A DNA stretch of 64,000 bases. Origin: Neolewinella agarilytica (GTDB lineage Bacteria; Bacteroidota; Bacteroidia; Chitinophagales; Saprospiraceae). The position numbers were made by a program, and so were the translations under genes. This document shows, piece after piece, positions 17,262-24,437 of the stretch; position 1 is the first letter of the stretch, and each line of letters starts with the position of its first letter. The stretch lies in the NCBI RefSeq assembly GCF_900110645.1, contig NZ_FOFB01000012.1, positions 62,001 through 126,000 of the forward strand. The letters are read 5' to 3'. The notes below the pieces were generated by a model, which was not told the DNA's origin, ran no database searches, and was given only the letters and a program-made list of their open reading frames with translations.

Positions 17262-18698
17262 TCACCGAATAACACGATGCACACCCCCTACCCCATCATC
17301 AACCAGATACATCCCTGCTGCCAGAGTATGAAGAGATAGCTGATGTACACCCGCATTGAGCCGCTGCGTGAGCAGCACCTGACCGTTCATACTCCGTATA
17401 CGGACAGTCGTTTGTTCGTAGGCTGAGCGAATAGTGAGCAGATCCCGTACTACCGTTGGGTAGACCTCAAAGGCTACTTCCTCCACCAGACGAATTTCCC
17501 GTACCTCCGAATAACTCACCTCCCCATCATAATCCTCCTGCCGGATGCGGTAGTAGTGCGTCCCACCTACCCTATTCGGGTGCCACCAGTCATATTCGTG
17601 GATACCACCAGCGTTTTGGGGGCGCGGACGCAGGTGCTGAGTAGGTTGAAAAGCAATGCCGTCCAGGCTGTGCTCTACGGTATAGCCGGTGTTGTTTTCC
17701 TCCTGCGTCGTGGACCAACGGAGCTGAACACCCTTGTCTACCGCCCTGGCCGTGAAGCTTTGCCAGGTGACGGGGAGGGCGGTGAGGCAGGCAGCCTCTA
17801 CTTCAGCGACTGAGTTACAACCGGGGCCGTTGTTGCCGATTGAAGAGGAACCACCGTCTTCTATCAAGTCGCAGATCGCCGAGATGGCACAAGATGTAAG
17901 ATTAGCATTATTCCCAACAATTACGCGACCAACGCTGACCAAATTAGGCATTCCGTCAAGGTTGGTCAAACCCTCATCACGTAAGATGACAAGATCTCTA
18001 TTTATGGTGGTCAAGCTACTAAGCCCCGATAGCGTTGGTATATTGGTGTTTAATAGATTAAAATCATCGACTTCTTCTAGCGAAGGGAAAGCGCTAAGGT
18101 CGGACAAGTTGCTATCCTCGATGGTTAGATCTCTAACCGCTCTCAAGCTAGAAAAGTCATAAGTCACTCCCTGATCCCGAGACTCCTCTAAGATAAAGCG
18201 CCCCTCAACACGCTCCAAATTGGGAAAGGATACAGAAGAAAGCCCATTACCGGGTATAATGTGGAAGTCACCATTAATTTGTGGATCAATAAATTTCAGG
18301 TTGGGCCAATTTATAGTAGTAAGGTTGTCGTTACGAAGAATTCGAAGAGCGACAAGCGTATCATTCCCTAGTACGGCGTCAATGTCCGTTAACAAGTCAT
18401 TATCCCTAATCTCAATAAGTGTTGCTTCAACATTCTCTAATCCGTCCAAAGTAGTCAGACTGCTATTAGCTACGACTAAATCCAAACAGGACGTGATGCT
18501 ACTTAATGGAGTAAGGTCCGTAATATCACTTCCATAAATACCCAGTCTGCCGTTTATTTCCGTACAGTTAAGTGCTCCTAGGGCATCCACATCCGCTTGC
18601 GTGTTCAAACTATTAGCAGCGTTATTACAAACCACCGTCTGCCCCTCTACCAACAGGCCAAGAAATAACAACACCAAGAAAAGTAAAAATCGTATCAT
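17262..18698 (-). CDS. Secreted receptor-L-domain (LRR-like) protein with T9SS sorting domain
   Basis: A 478-residue protein. Signal peptide MIRFLLFLVLLFLGLLVEGQ. Residues about 22-300 show repeats of receptor L-domain type (LTDLTPLSS, LTTLDGLENV, LSDLSAFPSLEEV, LTNLDGMPNL). A beta-sandwich follows (about 310-390). The last 75 residues are a type A T9SS C-terminal sorting domain (FEVYPTVVRDLLTIRS ... LAAGMYLV). It should be exported across the outer membrane by the type IX system and attached to the surface or released. It probably acts in binding or adhesion. The gene contains a copy of the 18-bp dispersed element, read as HLRPRP. Confidence 0.75.
   Translation of the reverse strand: MIRFLLFLVLLFLGLLVEGQTVVCNNAANSLNTQADVDALGALNCTEINGRLGIYGSDITDLTPLSSITSCLDLVVANSSLTTLDGLENVEATLIEIRDNDLLTDIDAVLGNDTLVALRILRNDNLTTINWPNLKFIDPQINGDFHIIPGNGLSSVSFPNLERVEGRFILEESRDQGVTYDFSSLRAVRDLTIEDSNLSDLSAFPSLEEVDDFNLLNTNIPTLSGLSSLTTINRDLVILRDEGLTNLDGMPNLVSVGRVIVGNNANLTSCAISAICDLIEDGGSSSIGNNGPGCNSVAEVEAACLTALPVTWQSFTARAVDKGVQLRWSTTQEENNTGYTVEHSLDGIAFQPTQHLRPRPQNAGGIHEYDWWHPNRVGGTHYYRIRQEDYDGEVSYSEVREIRLVEEVAFEVYPTVVRDLLTIRSAYEQTTVRIRSMNGQVLLTQRLNAGVHQLSLHTLAAGMYLVDDGVGGVHRVIR
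17620..17637 (+). repeat. Dispersed 18-bp GC element, copy 3 (in the L-domain gene)
   Basis: Perfect match to GGGCGCGGNCGCAGGTGC with N = A on the plus strand. The minus-strand gene reads it in the frame H-L-R-P-R-P, a different frame from most other coding copies. Confidence 0.85.
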
Positions 18699-18821
18699 AG
18701 CATTATATTTTATCAGTAGCGTAGCAGCCCTAAAACCAACTACTATCCGCCATATGAAATAGGCTGTCGTAAAATTATTTTTAGTTCAGGGCGTGGGCAA
18801 TACGTCTTGAGGCGTAGATTC

Positions 18822-19124
18822 TCACACCAAATCAAAACACTGCGCCCACCAAACCGCCTCCACCGTATGATGAATACGCAGCTTCGCCCGTACGTTCTGC
18901 CGGTGGGTGCGGATGGTGTGCGGAGAAACAATATGCTCTTCGGCAATCGCGTCGTTAGTCTTTCCGCTGGCCCAATCCGTCAGGATTTCTCGTTCCCGAC
19001 GGGTGAGGGAGGCAAAGACCGCTGCGTTCTCTTTGGCAAATTTTTGTTGCTCCTGTATTCTCTTCAAGGCTTTGACGGACAGCTGCGCGTCCCTTGAAAA
19101 ACAAACTGGTTTGGGTTCTTGCAT
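18822..19124 (-). CDS. Small LuxR-type HTH regulator without receiver domain
   Basis: A 100-residue protein. Residues about 40-95 are a LuxR/NarL HTH (LTRREREILTDWASGKTNDA, then IVSPHTIRTHRQNVRAKLRI). The preceding 35 residues are a short helix, so there is no room for a sensor or receiver domain. It is divergent from the TPR-CHAT gene at 19441 across a 316-base region and could control that gene, itself or the upstream L-domain gene. Stand-alone LuxR-HTH proteins usually need a partner or respond to expression level. The DNA-binding role is well supported; the target is not. Confidence 0.7.
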   Translation of the reverse strand: MQEPKPVCFSRDAQLSVKALKRIQEQQKFAKENAAVFASLTRREREILTDWASGKTNDAIAEEHIVSPHTIRTHRQNVRAKLRIHHTVEAVWWAQCFDLV

Positions 19125-19440
19125 TAGTGTATTTCTGGATCGGTTAATAATGAGAAGTCCACTTTGAGAAGATTAGCCAGCCCTTACAGCCTGCTTTCTG
19201 TTCCGATTAGGACATCTTTCGTAGGCTTAGTGTAGTAAGCCGTAAAACGTAACCGGTCTTTCGCTACTTTTTTTTAAAATTGTTCTAACGCTGACCGTTA
19301 TCTCTTCAAACGGTAGTCTTGCAATCCCTGCTTTTTTCCTTTCTCTGCACCTGCGGCCGCGCCCAAAAAATCGCCGCCGCATTTCAACCCCATCAGTTAT
19401 CAACCGCCCAATCTCCGTCGTCCCTATCCTACTGAATTGC
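19125..19440. other. Divergent intergenic region (316 bases)
   Basis: It separates the LuxR-type gene from the first TPR-CHAT gene. It holds one copy of the dispersed 18-bp element at 19347-19364. I see no convincing promoter boxes and no hairpin terminator. Confidence 0.4.
19347..19364 (-). repeat. Dispersed 18-bp GC element, copy 4 (intergenic)
   Basis: GCACCTGCGGCCGCGCCC on the plus strand, a perfect match on the minus strand. It is intergenic, about 80 bases upstream of the CHAT gene start, so its conservation cannot be due to protein coding. Confidence 0.85.
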
Positions 19441-22098
19441 TTGCAGACTACGCTACTGCTCGTACTCCTCTTCAGCTGTCAGCCCAATACGCTCTCCGTA
19501 GAAAGCTTCGCCGAACTAAAGCAAGACCTCAGGGCCAACCAACTAAGCGGCAACGACACCGAACGCCGCCAGCTACTCGCCCAGACAGATGCGCTGAGCG
19601 GACAGTCCACCAATGATCGTGCCTGCCTCACCCTCTATCAAGCCGAAAACGCCTACGAAAACCTGGCCTACGAGAAAGCCATGCAGCTGGGAAGAGAAGC
19701 CCTCAGCCTGCTCAAACAAAGCACCGACGACGACATAAACGCCGACCTCTATCGCCTGGCCAGCCTGCTGACCAAACTGCACTTCGAGCATTGGCAGTAT
19801 ACTGACAGTATTGTCCATTACGCCCAACTAGCGCAGGCCGTCCGCCAACAGTTACCGGCTGCCAGATCACTCGACCTCGACCTGGCCCTACTGAAAGTGC
19901 TGGAGTTACGGGTAGATTATCACTTCCCGGAAATAGAAGCACTGGTGGACAGCCTGAAATTGCCTGACAATGAAGCCACCACCCAACTGCACGACACCAA
20001 AGCCCAACTCTACCTCTTCCAGGCCAGGGCCATCAGAAAACAACGGTTTAACCTGAAATCAAAAACTGAAATAGAGCAGCTTTTTGCGCGCTCGCTCTCC
20101 GCTGTTGAACGCGCCATCAGCCAATACCAACAACAAACATCCCCTCGCCTGCCCCAAGCCTTTGCGGAGAACGCAATGCATAAAGCCATGCTGGGCACAG
20201 ACGAAGAATTTAAGGATGCCTGTCAGCAAATGGAAGCCAGTCTACGCCCCGAATATCCTCTCCGATATGGCTTCACCGCCAGACTAAAAGCCATGCGACT
20301 CACCCGAAACCCGGAATCCATCGCTGAAGCAACGAACTATTACCGGGAAATCTACCCGCAAATTCAGCCCTTTAATGTACTGCTAAAGGATGAAGCCGAC
20401 TACTTCCTGGAAGAAAGTGCCAAACAACAAAAAGACTACGCTGCATTATGGGAAATCGCCGCCGCCTACCTCACAAATGGAAGGTGTGCTTCACTGGACG
20501 TCCTGATTCCCAAAACACTTACCGAACAAATACCCGAAACCATAGTCTGCCTCAATAACCTCATCGACCTGGCCACCGCCAAGTGGATCGAGTATGAGCA
20601 AACCGGTAGCCTGGAAGCACTCGAACTGGCAGATCAATACATCGGCTTTGTGCTGGCGAATTGGTCCGCAAGGCAAAGTAACCTGTCTAACAGTTCTCTT
20701 CTGTATCAACTCAGTGCCTTCGGTACGGAAGGCCTTGAAATAGGTGTTGTCTCCTCCATCGATCAGTACCGCCTGGCCCCCGCTTACGCTAAAGCATTGG
20801 ATGTCCTCCAACGAATGGATGCGGCAAAATCCCTTTTAATGCGCCGCGACCTGCTCAAAAGGGACCAACAAATGGACCTACCCCGCTATCTGTTGCAGGA
20901 CAGCCTGCTTACCCTGCAGAAACGAATCAATGTCGTGGAAACCTTGCAACAACTTGCCCCGGAAGCTCAGCAAACAGCACTGGCCAATCAACGGCAGGGT
21001 CTGTTGAACGACCGTCAACAACTGGAAGAACAAATCAGTACCCTGAACGATAATGGTAAGGTGGGCCTGCTGCTCAACACCTCTCCTCCGCCAGCCTCCC
21101 AGCTGCGGGAAGAATCGCTGTTGATGTATTCCTGGCTCGGCGGGAAGCTCTTCGCACTGGCCCTCACGGAAGCAGGCGAAAAAGTAGTCGAGCTGGACAC
21201 TACCGGAATTAGCGGCAACATAAAAGCCCTGCGGGCCATCCTTGACGTAGCGGTTCCCGATCATCAGACCATAGAATCTTACCGGAGCCTGGCGCACCGA
21301 CTCTATCAACAGCTGTTTCAATCCATCGCAATAATTCTACCGCCCGGGCAACCGCTGCTGGTGATTCCTGATGGACCACTGTCTACCCTCCCCTTCGAAG
21401 CATTGCTGACGGAGCAACCTTCTACGCTTACCGACAGAGATGAATTACCCTTTCTGCTACACCGCCATCGCATCCGCTACGCCAGCAGCTGGGCCGTAGA
21501 TCAGATCCATAAAAACAAGAAGCCATTCTCAGTACAAAACCTCTCCGTTGCCGTCGTCGCCCACAGCGGGCTGGCTGCTTATTTTCAGCCTACGCACGAT
21601 TCGCTGAAAATGCACGCAGCGCAATATCAGGAACACATTGGTGGAACCTCCCCCCAACGGTTACAAGCCCTGGCCACACCCGCTAACATCCTGCATTTTT
21701 CCGCACATGCCAAAAGTAACCCTGACCGCTTACAAGACAATTACATTTACCTGTCCAGGAATGATAAATTTGATGCAGCCAGTATTGAAAGCCTCAACCT
21801 TACAAATAAATTAGTCGTTCTCGCCGCCTGCGAAACCCGCCTGGGGCAGCAGCGAGCCGGAGAGGGAAATTTCACCATCAGCCGTTCCTTCCGGCTGGCG
21901 GGTGCCCAACACGTGGTGTCCAGCCTCTGGCAAGTCAAAGGACCACCCACTAAAGAACTACTCGAAGAATTCTACCGCCAGTTGTTTGCCGGCCAATCCC
22001 CCGCCGAAGCTCTCTGGCGTGCTAAGGTGAAAATGGCCTCGGGAATGGGAACGAAGAAGTATTGGTGGGCGGGGAGTTGGGCGGGGGTGGTGGGGTGA
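19441..22098 (+). CDS. TPR-CHAT lipoprotein (caspase-like protease), copy 1
   Basis: An 885-residue protein. A TTG start at 19441 gives MQTTLLLVLLFSCQPN, a lipoprotein signal with lipobox LFSC; no better ATG is seen. Residues about 30-480 are helical TPR-like repeats, about 490-540 a coiled coil, and about 550-885 a CHAT domain. The catalytic dyad is visible as His756 in HFSAHA (the usual Gly after His is Ala) and Cys797 in LAACETRLG. RSFRLAGAQHVVSSLW is a further CHAT signature. CHAT proteases cleave specific partners. It converges on a sigma/anti-sigma operon (22111-24247), and a second CHAT gene at 39824 has the same kind of neighbours. Confidence 0.75.
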   Translation: MQTTLLLVLLFSCQPNTLSVESFAELKQDLRANQLSGNDTERRQLLAQTDALSGQSTNDRACLTLYQAENAYENLAYEKAMQLGREALSLLKQSTDDDINADLYRLASLLTKLHFEHWQYTDSIVHYAQLAQAVRQQLPAARSLDLDLALLKVLELRVDYHFPEIEALVDSLKLPDNEATTQLHDTKAQLYLFQARAIRKQRFNLKSKTEIEQLFARSLSAVERAISQYQQQTSPRLPQAFAENAMHKAMLGTDEEFKDACQQMEASLRPEYPLRYGFTARLKAMRLTRNPESIAEATNYYREIYPQIQPFNVLLKDEADYFLEESAKQQKDYAALWEIAAAYLTNGRCASLDVLIPKTLTEQIPETIVCLNNLIDLATAKWIEYEQTGSLEALELADQYIGFVLANWSARQSNLSNSSLLYQLSAFGTEGLEIGVVSSIDQYRLAPAYAKALDVLQRMDAAKSLLMRRDLLKRDQQMDLPRYLLQDSLLTLQKRINVVETLQQLAPEAQQTALANQRQGLLNDRQQLEEQISTLNDNGKVGLLLNTSPPPASQLREESLLMYSWLGGKLFALALTEAGEKVVELDTTGISGNIKALRAILDVAVPDHQTIESYRSLAHRLYQQLFQSIAIILPPGQPLLVIPDGPLSTLPFEALLTEQPSTLTDRDELPFLLHRHRIRYASSWAVDQIHKNKKPFSVQNLSVAVVAHSGLAAYFQPTHDSLKMHAAQYQEHIGGTSPQRLQALATPANILHFSAHAKSNPDRLQDNYIYLSRNDKFDAASIESLNLTNKLVVLAACETRLGQQRAGEGNFTISRSFRLAGAQHVVSSLWQVKGPPTKELLEEFYRQLFAGQSPAEALWRAKVKMASGMGTKKYWWAGSWAGVVG

Positions 22099-22110
22099 CA
22101 AAATGTACAA

Positions 22111-22866
22111 TCAGCCTGGGCCAAATTTATTCCTTCGGTGCGGTGCAATTTTCCATTTGTTATTTACTGCATAAGCAAATCCATTTATGAACTCAAACTC
22201 ATCAATTCCGATAGCATCGTAAGTATCGGACGAGTGTTCTTTAGGAAAGTCTTTTCCAACCTCACAAAAATATTCATTGTAATATTTATGCCCTCCTATC
22301 CCTAGATAAAAGGGCCTTGTGTTACCATTCTGATATCTATCAATATAGAAAATAAACGGAGCGCCTTTCTGGCTTCCTCCAACAATACCTCTTGCAACCC
22401 AAGAGCAATCTTTATCCCCAAACTGATCTTCACTATTAAAGGCGTCTTCATACAGTGCCGTAGTAAGTGCCATAGGAAAACTCCAATCAATCAAATCGTT
22501 AGTACTAACCTCTTCCAACAATGTTTCCTGTTTCGAAAAAATGATTTCTTCGTCTTTTACAAATTGAATCAGTCTGACAACCTGAAGATTCAATGGACTA
22601 AGAATAGATGAGTTGCCTTGAATACTGTTAGGAACACTTGTTCCCAAAGGCATTTGTAGGTTAATAATAAAGTAAGGCTCCTTTTTTTTGAATCGAGTCT
22701 TGATACTGTCTATTTCATCCCTTCCAGCAACTGGAATAAAATAATTAGAGCTTTCACCTTTAAGCAGTACAGGGTACAGTAGCCCAATATTATTAGCACT
22801 TTCGTCTAATGAAAGTAATTTGTTTAGTATCGGATACCCAATATATGGTTGTACATTATTGTTCAT
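22111..22866 (-). CDS. Hypothetical protein downstream of the anti-sigma gene
   Basis: A 251-residue protein with no signal peptide and no recognised motif; Asp/Glu-rich and Tyr-rich in the second half. It begins 12 bases after the anti-sigma candidate and is probably its co-transcribed partner, ending 12 bases from the convergent CHAT gene. It is distinctly AT-rich against the GC-rich sigma and CHAT genes, as is the last 170 bases of the anti-sigma gene. This suggests recent replacement of this end of the operon. It could be a substrate or effector of the system, but nothing proves this. Confidence 0.5.
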   Translation of the reverse strand: MNNNVQPYIGYPILNKLLSLDESANNIGLLYPVLLKGESSNYFIPVAGRDEIDSIKTRFKKKEPYFIINLQMPLGTSVPNSIQGNSSILSPLNLQVVRLIQFVKDEEIIFSKQETLLEEVSTNDLIDWSFPMALTTALYEDAFNSEDQFGDKDCSWVARGIVGGSQKGAPFIFYIDRYQNGNTRPFYLGIGGHKYYNEYFCEVGKDFPKEHSSDTYDAIGIDEFEFINGFAYAVNNKWKIAPHRRNKFGPG

Positions 22867-22878
22867 CGAAATAGATGT

Positions 22879-23667
22879 TTAATTATCAATTTTTGAATTA
22901 AGCTCTATATATGAATATTTTGAATTTGATGCTTGACTTTGGATAATTACCTTAGCAACTTCAAGCTCATCTGCCTGAATGAGGCCTAGTACTTTTATAT
23001 AGTTAGCATCATCAAAATACTCGGTGCGCCTAAGTCCATTGAGCACAGCTTCGGCATACATTACCGCCGCCTCCCCATCCCCTAGCCCCAACGCCGCCAC
23101 CCCCGCATACAGCAAATTCAAACTATCCCCACCCATCTCTACTGTTTCCAGCAAGAGTGGCAGCGCGGTGGCGTAATCACGGGCTTCGTAGGCAGCCAGG
23201 GCGCGTTCTTCGAGGGTTTCCTCGCTGCCGAGGTGGAAGTTCTCGCTGGGCAGGTGCCGGAAGTACTCCCTGACCAGATCTGCGTAGGGACCATCCGCTT
23301 GTACTTCGGTTGGTGCGTTTTCGGGCGCGGTCGCAGGTGCAGTGGAAGGTTGATGGAGCAAGCTCCAGCCACCGTAGGCGAGTAGCCCAACGGTCAAGGC
23401 ACCAAGTATATACCACCACCAGGGTATTCCGGAGGAACGTTCTTCCGTCCCGGTCTTTTCCCGGTTCAGAGCATCCGCTACCGCAGCCCTGGTCGCTACG
23501 CTCGGCTCAATTACGAAACCTTCCCGCTCCACCAGCTCCCAGCGGCGGACGGCAGCGGCAAAGTCCGCGTCCTCCTCCAGGCGGCCCCGCAGTTCGGCTT
23601 CTGCTTCCGGGCTGATCTCACCGTAGGTATAAGCCTCCAGCAGCGCAATGTCTTTGTCGTTAAGCAT
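22879..23667 (-). CDS. Anti-sigma-like membrane protein with periplasmic TPR domain, copy 1
   Basis: A 262-residue protein. The N-terminal about 75 residues (IALLEAYTYGEISPEAEAEL) resemble a zinc-less anti-sigma domain. One membrane helix at about 83-101 (WWWYILGALTVGLLAYGGW) follows, then a Pro/Ala linker containing the 18-bp DNA element (read APATAP), then TPR-like helices (about 150-240). The start overlaps the sigma factor gene by eight bases, as usual for sigma/anti-sigma pairs. The gene at 38837 has the same architecture. It would hold the sigma factor at the membrane until a signal or cleavage releases it. The last 55 codons are AT-rich, unlike the rest. Confidence 0.65.
   Translation of the reverse strand: MLNDKDIALLEAYTYGEISPEAEAELRGRLEEDADFAAAVRRWELVEREGFVIEPSVATRAAVADALNREKTGTEERSSGIPWWWYILGALTVGLLAYGGWSLLHQPSTAPATAPENAPTEVQADGPYADLVREYFRHLPSENFHLGSEETLEERALAAYEARDYATALPLLLETVEMGGDSLNLLYAGVAALGLGDGEAAVMYAEAVLNGLRRTEYFDDANYIKVLGLIQADELEVAKVIIQSQASNSKYSYIELNSKIDN
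23323..23340 (+). repeat. Dispersed 18-bp GC element, copy 5 (in the anti-sigma gene)
   Basis: Perfect match with N = T on the plus strand, followed by AGTGGAAGG. The minus-strand gene reads it as A-P-A-T-A-P, in the flexible linker just after the membrane helix. Confidence 0.85.
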
Positions 23668-24247
23668 TGGGGGATGTTCTTATTGCCGGTACGTTTTCGC
23701 TCACTTTCTCACGGAGGCGTTTCATGCACTTACTACTCTTATTACGTAATACATTAACCGAGGCATACTGCTCTGCAGTAATCGTAAGGATTTCAGCGTA
23801 GGGCAGATTGTCGTAGTAACGAAAAGTCAGCAACTCCCGGCACGCATCGCCCAACTCCCGAATCAGGCGGCGCAAGGCGCGGCGCACCAGTTCCCGTTCT
23901 TCCCGTTCTTCTACGGTAGCAACCGCATAGTCTTCCGTTAGGGTCAACGGGGCTCGCTTAGCGCGACGCTGTTCCCCCAGGTAGGCGTACTTCATGGTCG
24001 CACAAAGGTAAGTGCCGACGTTCGCCTTAAGTTCAGTTATACGCCCTTGCTGTACGTGATCTGTAAAGGTTAGTAAGGCATCTGAGAACATTTCCTTCGC
24101 CCGGGTTTTCCGCTCGTGCAAATTTCCGGTTTTCACCAGGTTCTTCAGCGCGAAACCAATGCACTTGTCTTTACACTCCCCCACGACCCAGTCCAGCCCC
24201 TCGGGCAGGTCCTTGTTCAATAAGTCGAGTAGTTCAGGGTTGGTCAT
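23660..24247 (-). CDS. ECF-like RNA polymerase sigma factor, copy 1
   Basis: A 195-residue protein. Residues about 25-95 fit sigma region 2 (FSDALLTFTDHVQQGRITEL ... VGTYLCATMKYAYL). Residues about 120-185 fit region 4, with an HTH around YYDNLPYAEILTITAEQYAS. It directs RNA polymerase to its own promoter set. It is the first gene of an operon with an anti-sigma-like TPR protein (eight-base overlap) and a hypothetical protein. A promoter with TTTG/TACCTTAG boxes lies just upstream. It faces the TPR-CHAT gene at 19441, which could control it through cleavage of the anti-sigma factor. Confidence 0.7.
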   Translation of the reverse strand: MTNPELLDLLNKDLPEGLDWVVGECKDKCIGFALKNLVKTGNLHERKTRAKEMFSDALLTFTDHVQQGRITELKANVGTYLCATMKYAYLGEQRRAKRAPLTLTEDYAVATVEEREERELVRRALRRLIRELGDACRELLTFRYYDNLPYAEILTITAEQYASVNVLRNKSSKCMKRLREKVSENVPAIRTSPNA

Positions 24248-24274
24248 TTCCGGGTAAAGAGTAGTAGCGTAGAC

Positions 24275-24305
24275 CTAAGGTAAAAAATTGGGGGCGAGGC
24301 GCAAA
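24275..24305 (-). promoter_or_regulatory. Putative promoter of the sigma/anti-sigma operon
   Basis: On the minus strand TTTG (24302-24305) and TACCTTAG (24275-24282) are separated by 19 bases, close to the Bacteroidota housekeeping consensus TTTG/TAnnTTTG. The start codon at 24247 lies about 28 bases downstream of the -7 box, leaving a short leader. Confidence 0.45.
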
Positions 24306-24437
24306 ATTTGATAGATAAATATACGTTTTTGGACGTAGATGTACAGCCGTTCTTGCCTCGCCCTTACGGCCCCACAGTACAGCGGGCGGCCAACTTTCTT
24401 AACCCTGGGGGAGGTAAGTCACCAAACAATACTACGC

